64,000 nucleotides of DNA from assembly GCF_003987185.1 (NCBI RefSeq), contig NZ_PIPS01000001.1, positions 620,001 through 684,000 of the forward strand, read 5' to 3'. The position numbers and the translations under genes were made by a program. Positions 45,129 through 54,586 of the stretch are shown here, piece by piece. Within the stretch, counting starts at the first letter, position 1. Each line of letters starts with the position of its first letter. The notes under the pieces are model-generated. The model searched no databases, had not been told where the DNA came from, and saw only the letters and a program-made list of their open reading frames with translations. This DNA is from Idiomarina aquatica. GTDB taxonomy: Bacteria; Pseudomonadota; Gammaproteobacteria; Enterobacterales; Alteromonadaceae.

Positions 45129-45539
45129 CTAATTAACTAGAAACGGTTCTGCCGCTAACGCAAAGTATTCCGAAACGGATTTATTGCGTTCGGAAGTCAG
45201 ATTGATGTAGACAATACCGGCGAACGGGAACGTTTTACCACCATGCTCGACAAAACACTGGTGCTGTCCTTCGGACTCTTCAACAACTAACCAAGCCCCT
45301 CCTATATGCTGTTTAAACACTTCCCCACAGTAGGCGCCTAGCATATTAGACAATGTAAAAACCAACTTATCGTCACTAAGCTGTTCAGCAAATTTTAGTT
45401 TTAATTGAGATATCACGTTATCAATGAATTGTATGCTATCGACGGAAAAATCAAGCTTCAAACCAAATTCAGATTCCACGAAATTAACCGCATCCTCGCT
45501 TAAGCACTTCATCATTTCTGTATAATTAGTGTTCGACAT
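45129..45539 (-). CDS. Hypothetical protein between the flagellin genes (possible DUF3806 relative)
   Basis: 136 residues, acidic, no signal peptide or transmembrane helix. A central 'MLGAYCGEVFKQHIGGAWLVVEE' stretch, with an invariant-looking Gly-Gly-x-Trp, resembles my recollection of DUF3806; not verified. It begins after an ideal ribosome site (AAGGAGG) and lies on the flagellin strand, between the flagellin 2 terminator and the flagellin 1 promoter. Function unknown; a flagellin-related cytoplasmic role is only a suggestion from position. Confidence 0.7.
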   Translation of the reverse strand: MSNTNYTEMMKCLSEDAVNFVESEFGLKLDFSVDSIQFIDNVISQLKLKFAEQLSDDKLVFTLSNMLGAYCGEVFKQHIGGAWLVVEESEGQHQCFVEHGGKTFPFAGIVYINLTSERNKSVSEYFALAAEPFLVN

Positions 45540-45564
45540 CGCAACCTCCTTTTCTTATAGTTGA

Positions 45565-45594
45565 AAACAAAAAAGCCACTCTGTCCAGAGTGGC
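45565..45594 (-). terminator. Terminator of flagellin gene 2
   Basis: GCCACTCTG / CAGAGTGGC hairpin with a 2-base loop, followed on the minus strand by TTTTTTGTTTT. Confidence 0.93.
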
Positions 45595-45626
45595 CTCTTT
45601 GTTCAAGGTGTTTTTTGACGAAAGGA

Positions 45627-46460
45627 CTAACCACCCAACAGTGAAAGTGCTGCTTGTGGACGTTGGTTCGCCTGCGCAAGAATAGTTGTACTAGCCTGTT
45701 GGCGAATCTGGAATTTAGTTAGATTTGCCGTTTCAGCAGCAAAGTCTGTATCTTGAATACGTGACCGCGCTCCTGTCACATTTTCAGAAATATTACTTAA
45801 GTTTCGAATAGTTGACTGAAAGCGATTTTGAACTGCACCCAAGTCAGCACGTGTATCATTAACGTTCGCAATAGCCGTATCCAAGGTTGTGATTGCTGAA
45901 GATGCATCGCCCACACTTGATATCGATAGAGTGTCAATGCTCAAAGCTGCAGCGGTAAAACCGGCACCACCAACCCCACTGATTGCGACGTTAATGTTTT
46001 GACCTGATTCAGCACCAACTAAGAAGTTTTCATTGTAGGAACCTGTCAACAAATTCTTACCGGCAAACTGGGTGTTTTCTGCCACTCGAGTGATTTCAGT
46101 TTTAAGCGCCGAAACTTCTTTCTGTAATGCATCTCTATCTGCTTGTGTATTGACACCATTTTGTGATTGCACAGCCAACTGGCGAATCCGTTGTAAAGAA
46201 TCGGTTACTTCCTGCAGCGCACCTTCCGCGGTCTGCGCAACAGAAATACCATCGTTGGCATTTCGAACCGCCTGATCAAGACCCTGAATTTGAGAGGTCA
46301 TCCGACTCGCAATCTGCAAACCCGCAGCATCATCCGCTGCACTGTTAATACGGAAGCCTGAAGACAAACGTTGGAATGCTGTGTCCAGGCCGTTACCTGA
46401 TGTCATCAATTGACGCTGGGCGTTCAAAGAAGATACGTTAGTGTTTACATATAAAGCCAT
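45627..46460 (-). CDS. fliC: Flagellin 2
   Basis: 277 residues, nearly the same as flagellin 1 throughout D0/D1; differences cluster in the short centre (about 160-205). Own sigma-28 promoter (46515-46541) and own terminator (45565), so the two flagellins are independent units. Ser/Thr residues in the short centre would be the expected acceptors for Maf-type O-glycosylation. Confidence 0.97.
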   Translation of the reverse strand: MALYVNTNVSSLNAQRQLMTSGNGLDTAFQRLSSGFRINSAADDAAGLQIASRMTSQIQGLDQAVRNANDGISVAQTAEGALQEVTDSLQRIRQLAVQSQNGVNTQADRDALQKEVSALKTEITRVAENTQFAGKNLLTGSYNENFLVGAESGQNINVAISGVGGAGFTAAALSIDTLSISSVGDASSAITTLDTAIANVNDTRADLGAVQNRFQSTIRNLSNISENVTGARSRIQDTDFAAETANLTKFQIRQQASTTILAQANQRPQAALSLLGG

Positions 46461-46514
46461 GATTGCCTCCAGGCGATGTTAGCTAAAACTGTTTCATTAT
46501 CTTGGTTAATTTCT

Positions 46515-46541
46515 GTATCGGCGGTTACCAAGTAACCTTTA
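46515..46541 (-). promoter_or_regulatory. Sigma-28 promoter of flagellin 2
   Basis: Minus strand TAAA-N15-GCCGATAC. The 15-base spacer is itself a perfect dyad, GGTTACTTGGTAACC. Confidence 0.92.
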
Positions 46542-46558
46542 ATATTTTTTGAAATTTT

Positions 46559-47797
46559 TTAGCGCAAATAGTCAAACAGGCTTAACCCGCTAACCCGACT
46601 AAAAATTTGCCGTGATGCTTCCAAAATTGTTTCTGACTTGGTCAGATCCGTAATCGCCGTCGCCCAGTCGATATCCTCTATTGAGGCGCGAGTTTCCTTG
46701 TTTACTACCTGAAAATCCGCGTTACTGTTGTTGGCGTTTTCCATTACATTGATGCGCGCTCCCACGCCGGAACGCGCGGATAATATTTGATCGTTGGCGG
46801 CAGACAAGTCATCCAGCGCGAAGCCGATTTGGTTTTGAATTTCGACTTCTGACAAGCCGGCTGAATTTTGCAGGGTACGGGCTAAATCGCCGATGACGGT
46901 AGCGACATTGCGCTCGACCGGCTGATCAAACCCCACTTGCACCGAATCACCAGCCGCTGGGCTGCCGGAGTATTCAATTTCCATCCCTGCCACTTCGATT
47001 GGACTGCCAGGTGTAAAGGTTTGCCCGGTCAATGGGGGATCACCCGCAGGGTTACCGGCGGCATCAACCACGTTAAAGGTGGTCGGACTGGTGAACTCGA
47101 GCCGCACAAAATTATTCGCTGGCGTGGCCGGATCGTATAATTCTTCCGATAGTTCTAAAAATTCCTTGCGATTGGGCACGCCGACACTTCCGACACCTAT
47201 CGTATCGCTCTGTAGGGTCACGTTCGTGCGCTTGGATACCAAACCAAAAACGTTACTGCCGGGATCGCCAGCAGCAAGTTTCAATGTTGGCGATATTTGT
47301 ATCGTGCGTTGGCCATCGTCGTTCTGGTACGAATAGGACTTGGTGGTCGGGTCGTACTCAAATGGTTGGTTGCGATGCTGAAAGCCGCCAAAAATAAAGT
47401 TCCCGCCTTCATCACGGGTATTCATTAAATCAAACACTTCTTGTTCGATAGCCGCCAATTCCTGCCCTATCGCTTTGTAGTCCTGCTCTGAGTTCACTCC
47501 ATTCCCCGCCTGCACCGCCAACTGCCGCGCACGGTTCAATGACAGGTTGATATTGCCGAGCACACTCTCTTCGCGCTTTAACGAATTTTCTAAAAAGTTT
47601 GAGTTACGCGCAAACTGCTCGTTTTGTGAGATCTTCTCATTCAGTGACAATACTTGAGTATTACCAATGGGGTCATCCGCCGGCGTCAGAATATTAGTTT
47701 GTTTGGTCAGCTTTTCCTGCACGACGTTAACCCGCTCTTGGGTACGGAGCAGGTTATCTAATGTCTGTTTGTAATAGAGGTTTGTACTTAAGCGCAT
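46559..47797 (-). CDS. flgL: Hook-filament junction protein FlgL
   Basis: 412 residues with flagellin-like N-terminal ('MRLSTNLYYKQTLDNLLRTQERVNVVQEKLTKQTNILTPADDP') and C-terminal ('SLFDYLR') helices and a variable centre. Forms the junction between FlgK and the filament. 2 bp after flgK. Confidence 0.95.
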   Translation of the reverse strand: MRLSTNLYYKQTLDNLLRTQERVNVVQEKLTKQTNILTPADDPIGNTQVLSLNEKISQNEQFARNSNFLENSLKREESVLGNINLSLNRARQLAVQAGNGVNSEQDYKAIGQELAAIEQEVFDLMNTRDEGGNFIFGGFQHRNQPFEYDPTTKSYSYQNDDGQRTIQISPTLKLAAGDPGSNVFGLVSKRTNVTLQSDTIGVGSVGVPNRKEFLELSEELYDPATPANNFVRLEFTSPTTFNVVDAAGNPAGDPPLTGQTFTPGSPIEVAGMEIEYSGSPAAGDSVQVGFDQPVERNVATVIGDLARTLQNSAGLSEVEIQNQIGFALDDLSAANDQILSARSGVGARINVMENANNSNADFQVVNKETRASIEDIDWATAITDLTKSETILEASRQIFSRVSGLSLFDYLR

Positions 47798-47799
47798 AA

Positions 47800-49809
47800 T
47801 TACCTCGTTGACTGCAGCAGGGTATCAAAGGTCGTCTGCGCTACGGTGATGATCCGTGCGCTGGCGTTATAAGCCTGCTCAAATTGAATTAGGTTAGCCG
47901 CCTCTTCTTCCAGGTTCACTCCGGAAACTGACTCGTAGGCGGTTTCGGTCTGTGACTTTATGGCTTCTGCGGTTTCCTGAGAAATTCGCGTTTGACTTAC
48001 TTTACTGCCCACTTCCGACACGATACGGGCGAAGCTCTCATTAAAGCTCAGGGTTGGCTCTTCGCTGTCGATGACCGAGCGGCGCACGGTGTTCTCACGC
48101 TGCAGATCGGTTAGTAACTGGCCGTTACGGTTGTCGTTGATACCATCCGTATTGTACTGAATGCTAAAACTGTCACCGTCAACCGGTGTACCGTCCAGAG
48201 TCACATCGTAATCGACATCGCCGCCACTGGCTCGGCTAATGATGTTTTCAAAATCATTGGTATTGGTAATTGTACCAAACGTGTCTCCGTCACCATCGAG
48301 CACAGTGATATCAAAGCTGCCATCAGCATTCTCTGAAAATTCAATACGTTGCGGTGCATCATTATCCAGTGCATTGCCGTTGTAGAACGCACCAGGTTCG
48401 TTTAATGCAGAAAGCTCCAGTTCAGCAACGCCCTCGTTATCCGATGTCGCCACCAATCGCACCGGCGACGCTAAAGCCAAGTCTTGTGGGCGTGTCATTT
48501 GCGTTTGAATATTCAGCGCGGCTTCTTCTGCTGGCTTGGTCAAAAACTGGTCGCCAACAGCAGCGCCGGCATTATCAATCGACAGCATCACCCCATATTC
48601 CGGAACCTCATAGTCACCCGCGCCAGCACTGGCATCTATCGTAATGGCGGGTGAATCTTGCAACGCAGCGCCATTTTCGTCAGCGGCTTGCACGGTATAT
48701 TCTGTGGCACTGATTTTTTTCACCAGTAAGTTTTCAGAGCCAAATTGTTCGCTATTACCTTCGAGTACCGACATGCTGATCTCGCCGCTACCACTATTGT
48801 TACTGAAGCCCAAGCCCGTTACTTTGGTGTCGCTCAGGTCAAAAATCTTAGCGCCAAGTTGGTTATCTAAATCCATACCTTTCTGATTTTGCGTATTCAA
48901 GGCATCGGCCACTCGCACGGCCAACTGACCCAGCTTCTTTTGCGCCGGTAACAATACATTGTCACGGTAGTCCAGATAACCGCCAACCGCTCCTCCTACA
49001 TCTTCGTCGCGGACTGGGTAACGGGTTTCGTTTTGCGATTTAGTCTGGCTCTCAACGAACAATTGTAACCGCCCAGTGTCAGGTTTTTGACTGGCCACCA
49101 GGGTATTAAATTTTCCGTTTTCCAGCACCAGCGGGGTGCCGTTGGCCATATTTACGGAGATGGCGCCTGAGTCATGCTCAACAGTCTGGAACTGCACCAG
49201 TTCAGCCAATTTACGTAATTCAGCATCTCGTTGATTCATCAACGAATTAACATCGGACTGCTTGTTTTCGGAGTTTCCGTATTGTAATTGAATATTTAAC
49301 TCGGCTAAATTTTCAGTAATGGAGTTGATCTGCTCAGTTGAGGTACTCAGGCGTTGGTTAATAATGTCTTCCTGATCATTTAAAAAGCCGCCAAAACTAT
49401 TAAATTGGGTGGCGAGACCTTCTGCTTCGGTGATCACAATTTGTCGTGCGGTAATCGAACTTGGATCGCTGTTCGCATCTTGCATCGCATTAAAAAAGCT
49501 CTCGACCGCCGAGGCAACATTCGTATCTCGGTTGCCCAATAACTTATCCAGTTGCTCTGCCTGTTCCAACTTAGCGGTGTTAAATTCAACGCGGGAGATG
49601 TCACGATTTAGCTGCTTATTAATAAAGGAGTTGATCATGCGTTCGGTACGTGTGCCCTCGATGACCCCGTATTCGTTGGTGACATAGTTGGTGCGTTCAC
49701 GCACATAAGTGTCGTTATTGACATTATTGATGTTGCGACCTGTGGTCTGCAGGCTTTGCTGGTGTGCCAATACGGCGCGTTTACCTGCTTCTAATAAGTC
49801 AAAACTCAT
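47800..49809 (-). CDS. flgK: Hook-associated protein 1 FlgK
   Basis: 669 residues: N-terminal 'DLLEAGKRAVLAHQQSLQTTGRNINNVNNDTYVRERTNYV' and C-terminal 'VNLEEEAANLIQFEQAYNASARIITVAQTTFDTLLQSTR' rod/hook-type helices, with large acidic internal domains. First junction protein on the hook. Transcribed with flgL from a sigma-28 promoter at 49856-49882. Confidence 0.95.
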   Translation of the reverse strand: MSFDLLEAGKRAVLAHQQSLQTTGRNINNVNNDTYVRERTNYVTNEYGVIEGTRTERMINSFINKQLNRDISRVEFNTAKLEQAEQLDKLLGNRDTNVASAVESFFNAMQDANSDPSSITARQIVITEAEGLATQFNSFGGFLNDQEDIINQRLSTSTEQINSITENLAELNIQLQYGNSENKQSDVNSLMNQRDAELRKLAELVQFQTVEHDSGAISVNMANGTPLVLENGKFNTLVASQKPDTGRLQLFVESQTKSQNETRYPVRDEDVGGAVGGYLDYRDNVLLPAQKKLGQLAVRVADALNTQNQKGMDLDNQLGAKIFDLSDTKVTGLGFSNNSGSGEISMSVLEGNSEQFGSENLLVKKISATEYTVQAADENGAALQDSPAITIDASAGAGDYEVPEYGVMLSIDNAGAAVGDQFLTKPAEEAALNIQTQMTRPQDLALASPVRLVATSDNEGVAELELSALNEPGAFYNGNALDNDAPQRIEFSENADGSFDITVLDGDGDTFGTITNTNDFENIISRASGGDVDYDVTLDGTPVDGDSFSIQYNTDGINDNRNGQLLTDLQRENTVRRSVIDSEEPTLSFNESFARIVSEVGSKVSQTRISQETAEAIKSQTETAYESVSGVNLEEEAANLIQFEQAYNASARIITVAQTTFDTLLQSTR

Positions 49810-49855
49810 GGATCAACTCTCCGTTTACTGCTGGCCGATACACCGGCTACCTGTG

Positions 49856-49882
49856 TTATCGACCAACGCTGGCTAAAGTTTA
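49856..49882 (-). promoter_or_regulatory. Sigma-28 promoter of flgKL
   Basis: Minus strand TAAA-N15-GTCGATAA, one change from the GCCGATAA consensus, 46 bp before flgK. It separates late flgKL from the sigma-54-driven flgFGHIJ operon. Confidence 0.8.
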
Positions 49883-49918
49883 GCCACCTGCGGCAAAAGA
49901 TTGCCGGTTTTGTTATTT

Positions 49919-49943
49919 CTTGCGCCGAAGCCGCAAGCTACGG
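49919..49943. repeat. REP-like palindrome at the flgJ stop
   Basis: CTTGCG-CCGAAGC-CGCAAG then CTACGG. The CTAC tail is the reverse complement of the flgJ TAG (49938-49940). Confidence 0.75.
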
Positions 49944-50975
49944 TGTTAGGCGGTTCATTACGGCCTGGATCTTATCCGCGTACAGCGGGTCGGTGGCGTA
50001 GCCGGCTTGTTGCAGTTGGCGCGCGTACTCTACCGGTTTATCCGCTACTTGCAGTGCCTGCTGATAGCGCGGATGCCCTTTAATAAACTCAACGTAGTCC
50101 TGCAAGCTTTGTTCCACATTTTGGTAACTGCGGAAGGCAGCGCGTTCTTTTTTCGCCACGTCGCCGTCAAATTCCAATGTCGCGACATGCGACTTTTCGC
50201 CGTTCCAGCGCTGATCGGCTTTGATATTAAATAAATTGTTACTCGAACCACCGTGGCGGCCAGGGATTAAACGCTGGCCCCAGCCCGTTTCCAGTGCCGC
50301 CTGAGCCACCAGAACATCGGCATTAAGACCGTGCTCTGCCGCCACTTTTTCGGCGTGCGGTTTGATCGCGTCAATAAAATCCTGCGGTGTAGTAAACCGC
50401 GCTTCGCTGTCGTTAAGCTTAGCCGTGTTAACGCGCTGGTTACCATAATATAAGCCGGCATCGATACCGCCCTGATCGGACAGGGTTTGTGTTGCAACCG
50501 GTTCATGACTTTTCGGATTACTTGCCATGCGCGCTTCGCCTAAATTGGCACCGTAACGCTGGGCGTCGTTCAGGCCGGCCTGAACGCTTAATTGTTTGAC
50601 CATCAAATCGGCCAGCCCCAGTGAGCCTTGCGAGGACAATTCCGAGGTCAACTGCTGGTCATACATATCACGATACATATTGCCGTAGCGGCTGTTGAGC
50701 ATATTACCTTCGGCAAACACGTCGTTGGCTTTACGCATGCTGCCAAGCACCATGTTCAAAAATATGGCTTCAAACTGCTGTGCCGCAGCGCGCAGCGCCT
50801 GTTCTTTATTGTCGCCGAACGCTTCTTTACGCAGCGCGTCCAGCGAGTGGTTGTCCAGCACCGCACCCGTCGCGCCAGAGGCGCGACCTACACCACCGCC
50901 ACCGAAGGCACGGTCTAGACCATTCATGCCAACGGCATGATCTAAACCATTGGTATTAAATAACGATGAGCTCAC
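49938..50975 (-). CDS. flgJ: Peptidoglycan hydrolase / rod cap FlgJ with a palindrome-encoded insert
   Basis: 345 residues: N-terminal rod-scaffold domain ('[24 protein letters not shown]', '[21 protein letters not shown]') and C-terminal muramidase domain with catalytic Glu in '[14 protein letters not shown]' and '[12 protein letters not shown]'. It opens the murein for rod growth. Residues about 21-40 ('[20 protein letters not shown]') include VGRASGAT encoded by a REP palindrome (50868-50891). Its stop TAG lies within another REP unit. Overlaps flgI by 20 bp. Confidence 0.95.
   Translation of the reverse strand: MSSSLFNTNGLDHAVGMNGLDRAFGGGGVGRASGATGAVLDNHSLDALRKEAFGDNKEQALRAAAQQFEAIFLNMVLGSMRKANDVFAEGNMLNSRYGNMYRDMYDQQLTSELSSQGSLGLADLMVKQLSVQAGLNDAQRYGANLGEARMASNPKSHEPVATQTLSDQGGIDAGLYYGNQRVNTAKLNDSEARFTTPQDFIDAIKPHAEKVAAEHGLNADVLVAQAALETGWGQRLIPGRHGGSSNNLFNIKADQRWNGEKSHVATLEFDGDVAKKERAAFRSYQNVEQSLQDYVEFIKGHPRYQQALQVADKPVEYARQLQQAGYATDPLYADKIQAVMNRLTP
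50868..50891. repeat. REP-like palindrome embedded in flgJ
   Basis: GTCGCGCC-AGA-GGCGCGAC then CTAC, identical in stem to the copy at 12691 in flhF and read in the same frame as VGRASGAT. Confidence 0.85.
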
Positions 50976-52056
50976 CGGAAATCGCTCCTGCTTGCTTCAA
51001 TGCTTCTAACACCGCAATCATGTCGCCCGGTGCGGCGCCGATTTGGTTTACCGCCCGTACCAGGTCGTTCAATGTGGTGCCGGGTTCGAACACGAACATG
51101 CGGGCATCATCCTGCTGCACATCGATGATGCTTTGTGGGGTCACCACGGTTTCGCCGTCGCCGAACGGGTTCGGCTGATCGACTTGGACGTTTTCGGCAA
51201 TGGTCACCTGCATATTACCGTGGGCGACGGCGGCCGGGCGCAGTTCAACGTTTTGTCCGACCACGACGGTGCCGGTGCGGGCGTTAACAATAATTTTTGC
51301 GGCCCCCTGAGCCTGTTCCACTTCGAGGTTTTCTAATGTCGACATGTAGCTGACGCGTTGGCCCAGATCCCGTGGTGCACGAACCCGAATTGAGGTGGCA
51401 TCCAGCGGTTGTGCTGTGCCCTCACCGACCAAACCGTTGATGGTTTCAGCGACGCGTTTGGCGGTGGTGAAATCGGACTGATGCAGGTTAAAAGTAAAGT
51501 AGTCGCCGCTGCCAAAAGAAGTGCGGATTTCCCGCTCAACGGTGGCACCGCCGGGGATGCGGCCAACGGTCGGGGTATTAATCACAATCCGTGAGCCGTC
51601 GTTGCCTTCAGCACCAAGGCCTCCGACAATCAGGTTACCCTGCGCGACCGCATAGACTTCGCCGTTAGCGCCCTTCAAAAAAGTTTGCATCAGGGTGCCG
51701 CCGGTCAGACTGTCGGCGCTGCCCACCGAGGATACCGTGACGTCAATCTTTTGACCGGGCTTCGCGAACGGCGGAATGTCGGCGGTGACGGCTACCGCGG
51801 CGACGTTGTTGATTTTTGGCCGCTCGCCGGCCGGTATATTGATACCAAAGTTACCGAGCATGGTGCGGAAGGTCTGGTCGGTAAACGGCGTCTGTTCACC
51901 GGTGCCGGGCAGACCCACAACCAGGCCGTAGCCAACCAGTTGGTTATCACGAATGCCTTCTACCGAGGCGATGTCTTTAATGCGAGAAGCCTGTGCCGGT
52001 AATACCAGGGACACCAGACTCACTGCAATGACGACAAACTTTATGCAACGTAACAT
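50956..52056 (-). CDS. flgI: Flagellar P-ring protein FlgI
   Basis: 366 residues with a signal peptide ('[23 protein letters not shown]'), then '[32 protein letters not shown]' and '[27 protein letters not shown]', all typical of FlgI. Polymerises in the periplasm around the rod as the P ring. Confidence 0.97.
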   Translation of the reverse strand: MLRCIKFVVIAVSLVSLVLPAQASRIKDIASVEGIRDNQLVGYGLVVGLPGTGEQTPFTDQTFRTMLGNFGINIPAGERPKINNVAAVAVTADIPPFAKPGQKIDVTVSSVGSADSLTGGTLMQTFLKGANGEVYAVAQGNLIVGGLGAEGNDGSRIVINTPTVGRIPGGATVEREIRTSFGSGDYFTFNLHQSDFTTAKRVAETINGLVGEGTAQPLDATSIRVRAPRDLGQRVSYMSTLENLEVEQAQGAAKIIVNARTGTVVVGQNVELRPAAVAHGNMQVTIAENVQVDQPNPFGDGETVVTPQSIIDVQQDDARMFVFEPGTTLNDLVRAVNQIGAAPGDMIAVLEALKQAGAISGELIVI

Positions 52057-52070
52057 CGTTCGGGTCTCCG

Positions 52071-52745
52071 TTAGAACGGCCAGATGGGGCTGTTAAAGAA
52101 GCGTGTTAACCAACCTTGTTCCTGCACGTTGGCAAGGGAGCCGGTACCGCTGTATTCGATCCGCGCGTTGGCTACCCGAGTTGACGGAATGGTGTTGTCG
52201 GCGCTGATGTCCTGCGGCCGAATCATGCCGGTCAGGCGGATGTATTCATCGCCGGTGTTAATCCGCATCCACTTTTCGCCACGCACAATCAGGTTGCCGT
52301 TAGCCAAGGTTTTTATCACGGTAACGGTGATTTCGCCGTTCAGCTGGTTGCTTTGATCGGCATCGCCTTCACCGCTGAACGAACGGGTGCCGCCAAAACT
52401 GGCCGACAGCGGATTGCCGTTGATGCTGACGTCGCGGCCAAACAGCTGCGGCGACGGCAATTCGGTGTTGCTGTCTTTGGTGGTTTCGGTCGATGACGAT
52501 TTACTGGCGGTGGTGCGTTCCTGCAAGCTAACGGTAATGATATCGCCTAAGCGGCGCGCTTTAATGTCAGAGTACAAGCTGTCAGCGTACTGCGCCTGAA
52601 ACAAGGAACCGTTCGGTACCACCGGTTGCGCCCGTTCTTCGGGTAACACCGGTGCGTACATCGGATCATCCGGCATTGGCTTGGGTTGGTTCGAGGCACA
52701 ACCGGCCATCACCAGGCTTGCTAAAATTAACGCTGCAATACGCAT
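52071..52745 (-). CDS. flgH: Flagellar L-ring lipoprotein FlgH
   Basis: 224 residues starting with a lipoprotein signal (lipobox VMAGC, Cys16). '[41 protein letters not shown]' and '[29 protein letters not shown]' are diagnostic. Outer-membrane bushing of the rod. Confidence 0.97.
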   Translation of the reverse strand: MRIAALILASLVMAGCASNQPKPMPDDPMYAPVLPEERAQPVVPNGSLFQAQYADSLYSDIKARRLGDIITVSLQERTTASKSSSTETTKDSNTELPSPQLFGRDVSINGNPLSASFGGTRSFSGEGDADQSNQLNGEITVTVIKTLANGNLIVRGEKWMRINTGDEYIRLTGMIRPQDISADNTIPSTRVANARIEYSGTGSLANVQEQGWLTRFFNSPIWPF

Positions 52746-52767
52746 AACATCACCTATTCCGTTTATC

Positions 52768-53556
52768 TTAAAGCTGCTGACTGATGTAACTGAGCATCTG
52801 GTCGACGGACGAAATCACTTTCGAGTTCATCTCGTAGCCCCGTTGCGACTCAATCAGGTTAACCAGTTCTTCGGTTACGTTAACGTTCGAACTTTCCAGT
52901 GCGCCCTGAATGGTCGTGCCCATGCCATCAACGCCCGGCACTGCCTCTAACGGCGCACCGCTGACTGCGGTTTCTTTATACAGATTCTGGCCGATGGGTT
53001 CTAAACCGGCTGGATTGATAAAGCTGGCTAAGTTGATTTGCCCGACAACCGCGTTATCGGCATTGCCCGGCTGTCGCACGGTTACTTCGCCTTCCTGAGA
53101 AATGCTGACCGAAATCGCATCTTCTGGGATCTGAATCGCCGGCTCCAGCGGGTAACCGTTACCAGAGGTAACCATCTGACCTTCTTCATTTAATGAAAAC
53201 TGGCCATTGCGGGTGTAAGAAACCGTGCCGTCAGGCATCAGGATCTGAAAAAAACCTTTACCAGAAACCATCACATCCAGTGAGTTGTCGGTAGTTTGTA
53301 CGTTACCCTGGGTGTGTGATTTTTGCGTGGCCACCACCTTGGTACCGGCACCAATCATCAAACCGTTTGGCAATTCCACGTCTTGCGCTGATTGGCCACC
53401 GGGCTGATTGATGTTTTGATACAGCAGATCTTCGAACACCGCGCGGCTTTTCTTGAAACCCACGGTACTGGCGTTAGCCAGGTTGTTTGAGATAACCGAG
53501 ATGTCGCGCTGCTGCGCGTCCAGTCCGGTTTTACTGATCCATAATGCTGGGTTCAT
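52768..53556 (-). CDS. flgG: Distal rod protein FlgG
   Basis: 262 residues: 'PALWISKTGLDAQQRDISVISNNLANASTVGFKKSRAVFEDLLY' and C-terminal 'SNVNVTEELVNLIESQRGYEMNSKVISSVDQMLSYISQQL'. Builds the distal rod. Length matches the family exactly. Confidence 0.97.
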   Translation of the reverse strand: MNPALWISKTGLDAQQRDISVISNNLANASTVGFKKSRAVFEDLLYQNINQPGGQSAQDVELPNGLMIGAGTKVVATQKSHTQGNVQTTDNSLDVMVSGKGFFQILMPDGTVSYTRNGQFSLNEEGQMVTSGNGYPLEPAIQIPEDAISVSISQEGEVTVRQPGNADNAVVGQINLASFINPAGLEPIGQNLYKETAVSGAPLEAVPGVDGMGTTIQGALESSNVNVTEELVNLIESQRGYEMNSKVISSVDQMLSYISQQL

Positions 53557-53579
53557 GGTGTTGCTCCTCTACCGACCAA

Positions 53580-54323
53580 TTAGCTGATGCGCATCAGCGA
53601 TTCAGCTCGCTGGGCGTTTTCATCGGCGGTTTTCATCATTTTTACGTTCATTTCGTACTGGCGCTGCAGTGCGATCATTTGGGTCATTTCTTCGACGGCA
53701 TTGACGTTACTGCCTTCCAGCGCACCAATCGTTAGTTTGACATTACCGTCAGCGATGGCTTCTTGCCCGTCTTTCAATTCAAACAAACCGTCGTTGGTCT
53801 TTTTGATGTTGCCGTTGGGTGGGTTAACCAGTTTGATCCGGTCAACCAGCTCCATGGCGTCTTCCGGTGCCCCCTGCGGGCGAATGGATATATTGCCGTT
53901 GGCTCCGATGGTGAGGTTATCAACGGGCATCGGAATAAAAATGGGACCACCGTCACCCATAACCGGCTGCCCGCGGTCGTTTTTCAACATGCCGTCGGGG
54001 CCGATTTCTAAACTGCCGTTGCGGGTGTAGCGTTCGTTGCCGTTTTCGTCTTGTACGGCCATCCAGCCCTGCCCCTGGATGGCAACATCAAGATTACGGC
54101 CGGTGGTTTGCAGTGCGCCGCTGGCAAAGTTTTGCCCCGGGCTTTCTGTCATCGAGAACACGCGGGTTGGTAAGCCTTCGCCAAACGCTTGCATGGAGCG
54201 TGCTTGTTGTAAGTCGGCTTTAAATCCTGTGGTGTTGGCGTTTGCCAGGTTATTGGCGCGCAAGGCGACGGCGTTCATGTTTTCTTTTGCGCCGCTCATT
54301 CCAATCCAAAGCATTTTGTCCAT
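53580..54323 (-). CDS. flgF: Proximal rod protein FlgF
   Basis: 247 residues: 'MDKMLWIGMSGAKENMNAVALRANNLANANTTGFKADLQQA' and a C-terminal flg_bbr helix ('QMIALQRQYEMNVKMMKTADENAQRAESLMR'). The ATG at 54323 follows GGAGG; the longer open frame to 54374 covers promoter sequence. First gene of flgFGHIJ, driven by the sigma-54 promoter at 54366. Confidence 0.95.
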   Translation of the reverse strand: MDKMLWIGMSGAKENMNAVALRANNLANANTTGFKADLQQARSMQAFGEGLPTRVFSMTESPGQNFASGALQTTGRNLDVAIQGQGWMAVQDENGNERYTRNGSLEIGPDGMLKNDRGQPVMGDGGPIFIPMPVDNLTIGANGNISIRPQGAPEDAMELVDRIKLVNPPNGNIKKTNDGLFELKDGQEAIADGNVKLTIGALEGSNVNAVEEMTQMIALQRQYEMNVKMMKTADENAQRAESLMRIS

Positions 54324-54365
54324 CGCTGACCTCCAGCCAAAAATTTGTCGTCTTGGTCGGATATA

Positions 54366-54381
54366 TGCAGACATCGTGCCA
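54366..54381 (-). promoter_or_regulatory. Sigma-54 promoter of flgF operon
   Basis: Minus strand TGGCACGATGTCTGCA, matching TGGCACG-N4-TTGCA with one change at -12. 43 bp before flgF. Confidence 0.85.
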
Positions 54382-54394
54382 ACTTCGTAGTGCT

Positions 54395-54488
54395 AGGCGC
54401 AGGCTGCGCCTGCTTGCTGGGCAGCGCGTGCTTCGCCGCGCTTTGCTTGGCGTGGCCTTCGGCCACTTGCTTGGCGCTTCGCTTGCAA
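54395..54488. repeat. Hairpin array upstream of the flgF promoter
   Basis: AGGCGCAGG-CTGCGCCT, AGCGCG/CGCGCT, TGGCC-TTC-GGCCA and related units joined by GCTTGCTTGGC-type spacers. Between the flgE terminator and the flgF promoter; no open frame of substance. Confidence 0.7.
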
Positions 54489-54489
54489 A

Positions 54490-54533
54490 ATAAAAAAGCC
54501 GTGCGCTTGGAGCTTTGCTCCTTGCGCACGGCT
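54490..54533 (-). terminator. Terminator of the flgBCDE operon
   Basis: Long hairpin AGCCGTGCGC...GCGCACGGCT with an inner GGAGC-TTT-GCTCC stem, then TTTTTTATTTT on the minus strand. Located just below flgE's stop. Confidence 0.9.
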
Positions 54534-54586
54534 ATCCCAAACGAAGTTTCTATCCCGGGCGAAGCCCCCTAAATCAAACGAAGTTT

